Assembly (NCBI RefSeq): GCF_003688625.1
Contig: NZ_RCWY01000004.1
Span: forward strand, 1 to 64,000
Direction: 5' to 3'
From: Sphingomonas sp. PP-CE-3A-406
GTDB lineage: Bacteria; Pseudomonadota; Alphaproteobacteria; Sphingomonadales; Sphingomonadaceae
Length of the DNA stretch: 64,000 nt
In this document: positions 49,859 through 57,124 of the stretch, piece after piece
Layout of the letters: every line of letters starts with the position of its first letter
Position numbering within the stretch: position 1 is the stretch's first letter
Position numbers and translations under genes: made by a program
The notes under the pieces: generated by a model
Seen by the model: the letters and a program-made list of their open reading frames with translations, nothing else
Told to the model about the DNA's origin: nothing
Databases searched by the model: none

Positions 49859-50269
49859 ATGCAGAACCTCGTCATCCTCGCCGGCAACGTCGGCGCCACG
49901 CCTGAAGTCCGTACCACCCAGGGCGGCACCAAGATCACCAACTTCTCCCTCGCCACCTCGCGGCCCAAGCGCGACCAGGATGGCAAGACCATGAAGGATG
50001 GCGAAGGTCGCCGGGTCGAGGACACCGAATGGCATCGGATCACCTGCTTCAACGGGGTCGGCAAGACCGTCGCGCAGTATGTCGAGAAGGGCCAGAAGGT
50101 CATGGTCCGGGGCCGCATCCACTACACCCGCTGGACCGACGATCAGAACATCGAGCGCTACGGTGTCGAGATCATCGCCGACGAAGTGACCTTCCTTTCC
50201 TACGGCAAAAGCCGCCAGGAACGCCAAGGCGCCGCCCAGGACGATGAGGCGGATGACGTCCCCTTCTGA
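49859..50269 (+). CDS. ssb: Single-stranded DNA-binding protein
   Basis: A 136-residue SSB. The OB-fold reads MQNLVILAGNVGATPEVRTT, then KITNFSLATS, TEWHRITCFNGVGKTVAQYV and KGQKVMVRGRIHYTRW. The acidic tail ends DDEADDVPF, the partner-binding tip shared with chromosomal SSBs. The linker is very short compared with E. coli SSB (about 178 residues). Plasmid SSBs coat ssDNA during transfer and dampen SOS. AAAAAAGGAACCTCGAA precedes the ATG. Confidence 0.93.
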   Translation: MQNLVILAGNVGATPEVRTTQGGTKITNFSLATSRPKRDQDGKTMKDGEGRRVEDTEWHRITCFNGVGKTVAQYVEKGQKVMVRGRIHYTRWTDDQNIERYGVEIIADEVTFLSYGKSRQERQGAAQDDEADDVPF

Positions 50270-50283
50270 GGGAGGCAGTACGG

Positions 50284-50305
50284 GCCCGGAGCTGACGCTC
50301 CGGGC
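50284..50305 (+). terminator. Terminator after ssb
   Basis: GCCCGGAGC, loop TGAC, GCTCCGGGC: a perfect 9-bp stem 14 bases after the ssb stop, followed by ATCTTCTC. Confidence 0.75.
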
Positions 50306-50363
50306 ATCTTCTCGCGTTCACCGGCAATCAGGACCGCAAGGTCACAAATTCTGCAAAAAGCAG

Positions 50364-50771
50364 CTAAACCGCCTGCTTGAGCTGCTCGGGTTGCTTGTTG
50401 TGCGGCAGCTTCTCCCTGAATGTCGGTGAACCATACGATCGTTGAACGGCTTGCCGATGAACGTCGCTTTGTCGGGCATGTCCCCCGGACCCGGCTTCAC
50501 GTTGCCGCTTGCGATCACGATCTCGATCCAGGGCCAATGCTCGGCAACGTAATGGGCCAGCGCGAACCCGTCAGTGTCGCCAGGCATCTCCACGTCGGAG
50601 AACAGTAGCGTCACATCGTCGGCGTGATCGGCTAGAAGGGTTTTAGCCTCCTTGCCCGTACTCGCCTCGTGAAAACGAAACCCCGCCCTCCTCTAGAATG
50701 TCGCAGGCGTGCATGAGGATAAACGGATCGTCGTCGACGACCACGGCATAAGGGACGGTAGAGCTCGCCAT
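50364..50771 (-). pseudogene. Response-regulator receiver protein, twice frameshifted
   Basis: Starting at ATG 50771 the frame reads MASSTVPYAVVVDDDPFILM, then HACDILEE with the acidic DDD pocket. After GAGGAGG the sense moves to another frame: AGFRFHEASTGKEAKTLLAD, then LLFSDVEMPGDTDGFALAHY with the phosphoacceptor Asp, VIASGN (Thr/Ser switch) and FIGKPF (Lys). Near the C-terminus the sense moves again to TFREKLPHNKQPEQLKQAV and a stop at 50364. The total of 408 bases equals 136 codons, as expected for one inserted and one deleted base. It is a stand-alone receiver (about 135 residues) typical of sphingomonads. Confidence 0.8.
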
Positions 50772-50878
50772 CCCGTCTAAACCCTTGTTATGAAACCGGG
50801 TTGTCTTTGTTGGTGTCTCGAACCGAGTTGGCGTCTCCCGGCGAAGCCGGGACCGTCGCTCTATTCCGCTTCGCTGCA

Positions 50879-50927
50879 CCGAGCCCGTAGCCGGTCTCGG
50901 CCCGTTCGGGTGACGATCGACTGACGG
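50879..50927. repeat. Dispersed direct repeat, copy 2
   Basis: Same 49-base unit as 49121-49169 (CCGAGCCCGTAGCCGGTCTC to GACTGACGG). Both copies are upstream of a run of structured leader sequence. Confidence 0.75.
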
Positions 50928-51258
50928 ACGCGCAGCGCGGAAACTTCTTTCCGGAAAGCGGCAACTTCCTTCCATCCTAGCCCGGCCGGGGCTGCACCGC
51001 CGCGCAGCGCACTGTCCCCGTCGACATCGGGGCGCAGAGAGGGGGCACGGACTGGGCAGGTGTCCACCGCGCCTGCGAGGGCGCGCGTTACCGGCAAACC
51101 AACGCTGAGCACGACGTTCCGGGCAGGCGGGCTTCACCCCGCTCTTGAGGCGCAATCCTTGGGCCGGCTCAGGGCCTTGTACGATCAACCCGCCAGGGGT
51201 CCGGGCGCTTCGCTACGGCTTTTTTCGCAAGCGAAAAAAGTGATCGCGGCCCTTCCCC

Positions 51259-51296
51259 GTCCTGTCGGGCGCCTGTCGAGCGGGGATGAACCCCGC
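51259..51296 (+). promoter_or_regulatory. Leader with GTCCTGTCG...GCCTGTCGA and hairpin, copy 1
   Basis: GTCCTGTCGGGCGCCTGTCG is followed by GCGGGG (51280-51285), loop ATGAA, CCCCGC (51291-51296), then CACAGGAG as ribosome site for ATG 51319. A related leader precedes the DUF3768 gene. Confidence 0.55.
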
Positions 51297-51318
51297 CGGC
51301 TTCACAGGAGCCTCGGAC

Positions 51319-51483
51319 ATGTTCAACGATATCTGGATCGCCCGCAAAAACGCCATGGGCGTCGCAAGAACCTTGATGGTGGCAACCATGGTCATCGCCG
51401 TCGGCACCCAATATTCCGTCATCACCGCCGAAGATCACGACGGCTCGCTCACGATCGTCAACGAGTACGACCCTTACGCCTGA
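51319..51483 (+). CDS. Very small hypothetical protein
   Basis: A 54-residue protein with AGGAG 9 bases upstream of ATG. N-terminal MFNDIWIARKNAMGVARTLM, a partly hydrophobic middle (VATMVIAVGTQYSVI) and an acidic tail (EDHDGS, EYDPYA). It is followed directly by a strong terminator. I do not recognise a family; ribosome site, leader hairpin and terminator together support coding. Confidence 0.62.
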   Translation: MFNDIWIARKNAMGVARTLMVATMVIAVGTQYSVITAEDHDGSLTIVNEYDPYA

Positions 51484-51490
51484 GCCTCCC

Positions 51491-51508
51491 GGGGGGCTTC
51501 GGCCCCCC
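51491..51508 (+). terminator. UUCG-loop terminator after the small gene
   Basis: GGGGGGC, loop TTCG, GCCCCCC: a 7-bp GC stem with the extra-stable TTCG tetraloop, 7 bases after the stop codon, then TCCCCTTTCC. Confidence 0.75.
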
Positions 51509-51673
51509 TCCCCTTTCCGCTCGTCATGAAGGCGCCGGAGCGGGCATCGAGCCCGCCCCGGCCCTGCTGCGCAAGCACAGCAGCGCCGTGAGACGAAGGG
51601 CTTCTGCTTCTTTCTGTCCACCGCTTGGGTGCGGGATCCAAATTCAGACGGAATCTCTTCCGGAGGCTGGCGA

Positions 51674-52000
51674 TCAGCTCCACGCCGTCCGGACAGGCGT
51701 CAGTGCCTCGAACACCTTCATCAGTCGCGGGTCGCGCAGGAGCGTCACCCATTCGCGGCCATAGGTTCGCGACGCCAGATAGAAGGTAGACCCTTCGCAC
51801 TCGACCATCCGGCAGCGCTCCAGTTTGTCGACGAGCGAATAGTTAGAGCCGTGGCGTGCCACGATGTCTTCCAGCTCGGCCCGCATCAGCGTTCCGCATT
51901 TGCAGCACCGGGTCCGGACCAACGCCTTCATCCTGAGCATATCGCCGGCGCTGTCCATCCAGCGGGGCCACAGGGCAACGATGTTGGCAGCCGTTTCCAT
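51674..52000 (-). CDS. Small zinc-ribbon-like protein
   Basis: A 108-residue protein with a CCKCG knuckle (about residues 32-36) and a second Cys pair further on (ERCRMVECEGSTFYL), suggesting a Cys4 zinc site. A helix ELEDIVARHGSNYSLVDKL lies between. The pattern (RTRCCKCGTLMRAEL ... YGREW) is one I associate with small alphaproteobacterial proteins of unknown function. It is on the minus strand among plus-strand genes. Confidence 0.68.
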   Translation of the reverse strand: METAANIVALWPRWMDSAGDMLRMKALVRTRCCKCGTLMRAELEDIVARHGSNYSLVDKLERCRMVECEGSTFYLASRTYGREWVTLLRDPRLMKVFEALTPVRTAWS

Positions 52001-52187
52001 GGTCGAACGATACGCCCCGATCGGCGTGGTCGTCCAGCATCAGCCTCGACCTGAAGTCTCTTCCAGGTCGACGATCCGCGCGGCATTTCGGGCTCCTACG
52101 TCCTGGCCGGGGCGCCCTCCCGCGCAAGCCCGCCAGCGGGCTTCTCCACTCCGTTGCGACCCTACGGGTGCGCGAGCGATCTATGCC

Positions 52188-52229
52188 CCGGCCGTCCTGT
52201 CGCCTGTCGAAAGGCCCCGATCGTCGGGG
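52188..52229 (+). promoter_or_regulatory. Leader with GTCCTGTCG...GCCTGTCGA and hairpin, copy 2
   Basis: CCGTCCTGTCGCCTGTCGAA precedes the hairpin CCCCGA (52215-52220), loop TCG, TCGGGG (52224-52229), then GGCAGGAG and ATG 52249. The arrangement copies the leader at 51259-51296 with a different stem sequence. Confidence 0.55.
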
Positions 52230-52248
52230 TCATTGGCAGGAGACCATC

Positions 52249-52641
52249 ATGGCCGAGCAAACGCCTCAATCGAACCACGCCAAGGGTGGCGCAGCGGAGA
52301 TCGCCCGCCTCAACGACTGGCTGCGCGAGCATCTCACCGCCCCGGGCAACAACCGTGTCGTGATGACCAGCGGGATCGCAGACCTGATAGGCGACGTCAG
52401 CCTCTTCCGAAACTTCCGCAAGCGGGCGGAGCTGCTCCGCGCGGTTCGCGACTTCGCTGCCTTCGACGAAGCGATCGACACGTACGGCGAGCACGATCTG
52501 GGCCGGTTCCGGTTTGAAGGCGCCGACTGCTACTGGAAGATCGACTATTACAATCACTACCTGAGCGCGGGCTCGGAGGATCCGGCAGATCCTTTCAAGA
52601 CCACGCGCGTCCTGACGATCATGCGCGTCGACGAACGATGA
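52249..52641 (+). CDS. DUF3768 protein
   Basis: A 130-residue protein of the DUF3768 type: IARLNDWLREHLTAPGNNRV, then VMTSGIADL, FDEAIDTYGEHDLGRFRFEG and CYWKIDYYNHYLSAGSEDPA. The last block is the family hallmark. The start is the ATG after GGCAGGAG; the frame is open further upstream but the leader hairpin lies there. The family is common on alphaproteobacterial plasmids, and function is unknown. Confidence 0.88.
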   Translation: MAEQTPQSNHAKGGAAEIARLNDWLREHLTAPGNNRVVMTSGIADLIGDVSLFRNFRKRAELLRAVRDFAAFDEAIDTYGEHDLGRFRFEGADCYWKIDYYNHYLSAGSEDPADPFKTTRVLTIMRVDER

Positions 52642-53202
52642 TGCACCGCCCCGGCGTGATGGCGTCGGGGCTCTTCGTTCTGCCGAGAGGATCGGATCGC
52701 GAATGTCGAGTCCCCCCTCCCCACTCAACGCCCTGCGATGAGCGCAACCGAGCGCGTGCGACGGAAACGCGAGATCGACTTCCCACGTGGCAACGTCCGC
52801 ATGAAGCGGCCTTCTTCCCGATGAGATCGAGTGGCTCAATGCCCGTGACTTGCCGCGGAATTCGATAGCGACCGGCTGACGGTCGCGATTTGGGCAACGA
52901 CGGTTGTACGGGAAGGGTGATTGGCGCGCGTGGGAGGCAAGACCGTCGCGTGGGTCGCCGCCTCCCCTGCCCTACCAACGTCGGAAAGGCTCTGTCGTCG
53001 ACTCTGTCCATCGTGACGACCGGGCGGAGCCAGCGTCAAGGATGCGCGGTTCCCCCGATTTTGACGCGGCCTTCGCTTCGCTCCGACCACGACAAAATCG
53101 GCACCCCCACGCCCCGCTTGCGCGGCCGCTGCGCGGTCCTGTGACCCTGACCCCACCCGATCGTCAGCCGGCATCCGTCTCAACGAACAGACGGAGGTTC
53201 AC
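52642..53202. other. Gene-free stretch with a long inverted repeat
   Basis: No firm gene. A 28-codon frame (MSATERVRRKREIDFPRGNV) at about 52738 is followed, in another frame, by DEIEWLNARDLPRNSIATG; this may be one more broken small gene, but I do not call it. The perfect 9-bp arms CCGATTTTG (53055-53063) and CAAAATCGG (53093-53101) enclose 29 bases upstream of the small gene at 53203. Confidence 0.4.
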
Positions 53203-53349
53203 ATGCACGTCCAAACCGCACGCACCCAGGCATGGCTCGCTGAACTTGCAAACGTCCGAGCGGAGATCGCAGCACACGGGATGCCCGAGCGGGCACCCCT
53301 CCCCGCAGTAAAGCGGACCCGTAAGCTCAAGCCGCTCTGGGAGGAATGA
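53203..53349 (+). CDS. Very small basic hypothetical protein
   Basis: A 48-residue protein with ACGGAGG 7 bases before the ATG. It begins MHVQTARTQAWLAELANVRA and ends in a basic stretch KRTRKLKPLWEE. It is too short for family recognition. Good ribosome site, a structured leader (53055-53101) and a hairpin just after the stop support it. Confidence 0.58.
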   Translation: MHVQTARTQAWLAELANVRAEIAAHGMPERAPLPAVKRTRKLKPLWEE

Positions 53350-53358
53350 ACATCGTCC

Positions 53359-53376
53359 GGGCGGCCTCGGCCGCCC
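53359..53376 (+). terminator. Hairpin after the small gene
   Basis: GGGCGGCC-TC-GGCCGCCC: an 18-base near-palindrome 9 bases after the stop, followed by GATTA. The two-base centre means the real loop opens some pairs. Probably the end of the rightward unit. Confidence 0.6.
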
Positions 53377-53613
53377 GATTAGAGGATCGGGTCTTCGTCT
53401 TGAGCGTCGTTATATCCGGTGTGGTGCAGGTCGTGTCGAACGAGATCGGGCCGTGGGTACTTCACGATCGATTTCGCCATTTTGCGCTTTGGTGAACGCC
53501 GATCGCGTTCGTCGCGTTCGGCGTCTCAATCTCTTGTCGATTTGTGGCTTGGCACTGCGGATTCATCAATTGCTTTGGCGACACGCGAACTGAGGGTGAT
53601 TGTTCCTTCGTCT

Positions 53614-54029
53614 GGTAGCTGCTTGGTAGCAACGAGCTAGCGACATTGTAGCGATCTGATCGCGGTTTGCGTTCGGGTAGCAACCCGATAGCTATGACGT
53701 AGCATGTTCATACACGGTGTGGCCCTGCTCCTCGCGCCTATACAACCGCGTCTCGACGGTATCGCAAGGGTGCGTATCGCTAGTTGGTAGCAAGCAGCAA
53801 CCGGCTACCAACCAGGCCGCGAGCATGTAGCTTCTTGGCCGCAACATTGTCGCACCTAAGCTGCAACAGGCTCGCGATAAACTCGCTACCACCTCGCGGT
53901 CTATTTGCGATCAAATCGCAACCATATCGCAAGCTGCTCGCTGTCAGATTGCGTCAAAGTCGCTAGACGCTAGCTGCTAGGTTGCGATATAGCAGCTTCA
54001 TGAACGCTGGCTGCTACATGGTAGCAACC
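53614..54029. repeat. Short repeats upstream of parA, candidate centromere
   Basis: The stretch 53377-54050 has no gene and is richer in A/T than its surroundings. GGTAGC recurs on plus at 53614, 53625, 53676, 53786 and 54020, four of these as GGTAGCAA. The inverse GCTACC occurs at 53804 and in CGCTACCACC near 53884. Related words (GTAGC, TGCTA, TTGCGAT) fill the rest. Clusters of short repeats upstream of a parA/RHH pair are the usual parS/parC site and also the operator. Confidence 0.65.
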
Positions 54030-54050
54030 TGGCCGCAACGGGAGAGCAGC

Positions 54051-54737
54051 ATGCCAGTCATCAGCTTCGTGTCGCCGAAAGGCGGGGTGGGCAAGACCAC
54101 CGCGACATTGTTGCTCGCCGGAGAGTTGGCGGAGGCGGGGGGTACCGTGCGCCTGATCGATGCTGACCCGAACCTTCCGCTGGTCGACTGGGGCCAGTTA
54201 CCGGGACGACCGGATGCGATAACTGTCGTCGGGTGCCGCGACGAAAACGCGATCATCGACGAGATCGAGAGGGGCGCGTCGGAGGCGCGCTTCACACTCG
54301 TCGACCTCGAAGGCGCGGCGACCGCGACCGTCACGTTCGCAATCGCGCAAAGCGATTTGGTGATCATTCCTTGCAAGGGGTCGCATCTGGATGCCACCCA
54401 GGCTGCCCGCGCTATCAAGCTCGTCAAGCAGACGGCGCGCGGCACCAGGACAGAGATCGATTATGCGATCCTGTTCAGCCAAATCCCGCCGGCGCTGCGC
54501 TCGAACAATCAGAAGGACATCGCGGAGCAGTTCAACGATGCTGAAATTCCAGTCCTTCCGGTCATGATCTATAATCGCGAGGCCTACCGCGCGATGTTCG
54601 CCGCTGGTGGAACGCTTCGCACCATCAACGACAAAGGCGTCGGCAACATGAAGGCAGCGCTCGAGAACGCCGAGGCCTACGCGGCAGCGGTGATCGCGAG
54701 GCTGCGTAAGGCGCGTACCGTGAAGGAGGCAGCATGA
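54051..54737 (+). CDS. parA: ParA-family partition ATPase
   Basis: A 228-residue ATPase with the deviant Walker A KGGVGKTT (residues 10-17), LIDADPNLPL (A-prime) and FTLVDLEGAA (Walker B). It lacks an N-terminal HTH, so it is the small (type Ib) class that relies on a DNA-binding partner. ATG 54051 follows GGGAGAG; the frame is open to 53982, but that would read through the repeats. It overlaps the partner gene in ATGA. Confidence 0.92.
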   Translation: MPVISFVSPKGGVGKTTATLLLAGELAEAGGTVRLIDADPNLPLVDWGQLPGRPDAITVVGCRDENAIIDEIERGASEARFTLVDLEGAATATVTFAIAQSDLVIIPCKGSHLDATQAARAIKLVKQTARGTRTEIDYAILFSQIPPALRSNNQKDIAEQFNDAEIPVLPVMIYNREAYRAMFAAGGTLRTINDKGVGNMKAALENAEAYAAAVIARLRKARTVKEAA

Positions 54738-55099
54738 CCCGGACCCGGCTCGATCTCTCGGAGTTCGATGATACGCCCCCGAACAAGGATCCAGCCAAGC
54801 TACGCGAGATCAGCGACGGGGCGGGCTTTCCGTCGCGTCCGGCTGTCCCAGCTGTAGCTGCTCCGCCTGTAGCGGCGCCCGTGCCTCAAGAGCGTCCCCA
54901 AGCCGGGACATTCCAACGGCCGCCACGCGTAACCGGCAATCGCAATATCGCGATCAACGTGAGGGTAGATCCCGAGACCGCTGCGCGACTCTATGCTCTT
55001 CGTGACGCGGACCCGGCACGCAAACGCGTGCTCGCCGACGTCGTCGCTGATGCGGCGCTTTTGCTTTACGAGCGCGAGATTGGCGGGGCTGCTTCATAG
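54734..55099 (+). CDS. Ribbon-helix-helix partition partner of ParA
   Basis: A 121-residue protein. The N-terminal two thirds is disordered and Pro/Ala-rich (VPAVAAPPVAAPVPQERP). The last 45 residues form an RHH unit: NIAINVRVDPETAARLYALR, then RKRVLADVVADAALLLYERE. This is the layout of centromere-binding proteins of type Ib systems (ParG-like), here with a longer tail. Gene overlap with parA fits. Confidence 0.78.
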   Translation: MTRTRLDLSEFDDTPPNKDPAKLREISDGAGFPSRPAVPAVAAPPVAAPVPQERPQAGTFQRPPRVTGNRNIAINVRVDPETAARLYALRDADPARKRVLADVVADAALLLYEREIGGAAS

Positions 55100-55523
55100 G
55101 CAGGGCAGGGGGCTTGCATGGCCGTTAGCGCGGCGACGCAACGCAATCTTGGTTGACCGCCCGCGCGCCGCAGAACCTCGTTAAAGGCGGCCCCACGATC
55201 GAATAAATAGGGCGTGATACCTCGCTTGGCAGGACCGCGACAGCGCCCGAAACACCATACGAGCGGCGCTCGCGTGCACAGGCGCACGGGCGATCGCCAA
55301 CCACCAACACGACGCAGTCTGTGGCAGGCCGGCAGGGGAGGGGGCAGCCTGATCTGGCGCCGTCAATCTGCTTTCGGGTATCCTGCTAGGCCGCGCTGAA
55401 GCGAGCGCCGGCCGTCAGCCTCCGTCGGCGCAACACCCAGACAGGCCGTGGCTGCCAAGATTGGGGAACCGCTGCGTTCGATCCCAGCCAATGCGCTTAC
55501 CGCATAGAATGGCGGATCGAAGG
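55100..55523. other. Gene-free stretch after the partition genes
   Basis: I find no recognisable gene, RNA or repeat in this stretch. It separates the partition operon from the broken VOC gene. Confidence 0.5.
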
Positions 55524-55921
55524 TCATCCCTTGCCCACGCTAGGTTCGATCAAATCCCATCGGTTTCCGTAGAGGTCTTCGAAGACCGCCGCCGTGCCAT
55601 ATGGTTCATGGCGAGGCGCTTCAACAAAACGGATGCCCCGCTGCGTGTAAGCGAGGTGGTCACGGGCAAAGTCGTCTGCTTCGAGAAACAGGAACACGCG
55701 ACCGCCGCTTTGATCGCCGATCGCCTCACGTGGCCGGTCGCCAACCGCTCGCGCTAGTAACAGTCCGTTTGCCGCACCATGCGGCGCGACCACCACCCAC
55801 CGCTTGTCATCGGTCAGCACGGTATCTTCACGCAGTTCGAAGCCAAGCTTCTCGACGAAGAAGAGAGCGCGGTGTCATATTCGTCGACAAGGAGAGCGGT
55901 CAGGTTCAAGCGTTGAGGCAT
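55524..55921 (-). pseudogene. VOC-family (glyoxalase-like) protein, frameshifted
   Basis: From ATG 55921 the frame reads MPQRLNLTALLVDEYDTAL and then goes out of frame in a CTCTCTTCTTC run (about 55855-55866). The other frame gives FFVEKLGFELREDTVLTDDK, RWVVVAPHGAANGLLLARAV and the C-terminal GTAAVFEDLYGNRWDLIEP, a clear VOC fold. A two-base gain or one-base loss in the pyrimidine run explains the break. The intact 98-codon frame 55524-55820 alone would lack the first module half. Confidence 0.82.
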
Positions 55922-55991
55922 CCGATGAGGCTGCCCTAATCTGGATACTAGGCCAACGCCGGCTTCTCGTCTGGATGGTGGACCTGGAAGC

Positions 55992-56252
55992 CTAGCCTAG
56001 CGACGCAAGCTGGCTTGCCACCGCTTTGCCGCCGTGTTTCGAAATAGCCGTCGCGATTGCCCGGGCATCCGCTTTGTCGATCGCTGCAATTTTAACCCGC
56101 TCGAGCGCTGCGGTTAGAACCGGACGACCAGCGTCTCGAGCCGTCTGCTCCGCCGCCTTTGCCTGTTCGTCCAGATGAGCAAGTTCCGCTTTTAGAGCTT
56201 CCCGCCGAGCCTCGATTGTTGCGAGATCGACGGCGTTTCTTGATCGAGCCAT
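55992..56252 (-). CDS. Small coiled-coil protein next to the mobilization region
   Basis: An 86-residue protein, almost entirely helical: TIEARREALKAELAHLDEQA is a heptad-rich coiled coil, followed by VKIAAIDKADARAIATAISK HGG. It is divergent from the mobilization operon across the candidate oriT. Small coiled-coil proteins of this sort (TraC/TraD-like) are seen beside oriT on alphaproteobacterial plasmids; assignment is from context. Confidence 0.62.
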   Translation of the reverse strand: MARSRNAVDLATIEARREALKAELAHLDEQAKAAEQTARDAGRPVLTAALERVKIAAIDKADARAIATAISKHGGKAVASQLASLG

Positions 56253-56313
56253 TCTTTGAATCCGGTTCCAATAGAGAACAACTTACCATGTTGCGGGCAA
56301 TCCGGGAGATAGC

Positions 56314-56521
56314 AGGTAGGCGTACCTAATCGTACAAACGCCTTGCGCCGGCGCCACAAGAACGAAAGTTACTTGTAGCAAGCATACAGTCAATCACTTT
56401 TCACCTCCGCGTTTGGAGTGATTTAGCTCCAAAAAGGTCGTTGTTTCATGAGAACAGGCAATTACTAGGGATGGCAGGATATGCCTCACGGCACCAATGT
56501 TTAACATTGGTTTGTGGGGCG
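56314..56521. other. Candidate origin of transfer
   Basis: The 290-base gap between divergent genes flanking the mobilization operon holds three inverted repeats: AGGTA-GGCG-TACCT (56314-56327), TTTGGAG-N8-CTCCAAA (56412-56433) and the perfect 19-mer ACCAATGTT-T-AACATTGGT (56503-56521). The area is AT-richer than the flanks. Position, base composition and repeats fit an oriT; the nick site cannot be named. Confidence 0.58.
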
Positions 56522-56542
56522 CCGCTGCACGGGGCTTTTGAG

Positions 56543-57124
56543 ATGAATGTAGGCCTGCGGTTGAAGGACGATTTGGTCGCCGAGATCGACCGCGTTGCCG
56601 CGGCGAATGGGCAGACCCGAAGTCGCTGGATGGCAAACGTATTGGCCAACGCAGTGCTGGCTCCGGAGAACGATGACATTCCGGTGATGCCGATTCAGGG
56701 TAGGGGGGATCCCGACGATCTCATTCGCGTCACCGTCCGCCTCGACCGGAGCGAGGTCGAAGGCATCGACACCGTAGCGGCGCCGATGAAGATGACGCGA
56801 AACGAATGGATCAAACGCACGCTTCGCTGGCAGCTTTGGGACAAGGCGGGCGTGCTGAGGCTGGCGCCAGCCACCCAGGCTGAGATCGTCGCGTTGCGCA
56901 AGCAGGTGCTTCTGATCGGCCGGAACATCAACCAGGCGGTCCATGCGATGAACGCCGCCAACCAGCCCGAAAGCTCGCTCGACATCGCCCGCGTCGCCGG
57001 TCCCCTCATCGAGAAATGTGAGGAACTGAAGACGCTGCTGTTTACGACCCGGCTGGGCCTATCTGCTTCGATCGGGGCAGAGGTCGGGTACTGGACCGAA
57101 ACCTACCGAGCGTCAGGAGCGTGA
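56543..57124 (+). CDS. MobC-like relaxosome accessory protein with two RHH domains
   Basis: A 193-residue protein. Residues 1-40 (NVGLRLKDDLVAEIDRVAAA, then SRWMANVLANAVL) and 63-103 (IRVTVRLDRSEVEGIDTVAA, then RNEWIKRTLRWQLW) both look like ribbon-helix-helix units. The C-terminal part has the MobC pattern (LRKQVLLIGRNINQAVHAMN). A duplicated RHH would bind two adjacent half-sites as one chain. ATG 56543 follows GGGG; it overlaps the relaxase gene by 4 bases. Confidence 0.82.
   Translation: MNVGLRLKDDLVAEIDRVAAANGQTRSRWMANVLANAVLAPENDDIPVMPIQGRGDPDDLIRVTVRLDRSEVEGIDTVAAPMKMTRNEWIKRTLRWQLWDKAGVLRLAPATQAEIVALRKQVLLIGRNINQAVHAMNAANQPESSLDIARVAGPLIEKCEELKTLLFTTRLGLSASIGAEVGYWTETYRASGA

Larger units (their letters stand above)
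50772..51318. other. Gene-free stretch with repeat, palindrome and leader
   Basis: No gene is seen on either strand. It holds a hairpin TCCCGGC-GAA-GCCGGGA (50836-50852), the second copy of the 49-bp repeat, a 22-base near-palindrome CTTTTTTCGC-AA-GCGAAAAAAG (51219-51240) and the leader of the small gene at 51319. Confidence 0.5.

Noticed and set aside
51219..51240. CTTTTTTCGC-AA-GCGAAAAAAG as an intrinsic terminator
   Set aside because: No gene ends just before it on either strand in a position that fits; it is noted as a palindrome only.
52738..52870. Small gene beginning MSATERVRRKREIDFP
   Set aside because: It needs two frame changes to join with DEIEWLNARDLPRNS; evidence is too thin to call it, though it may be a further broken gene.
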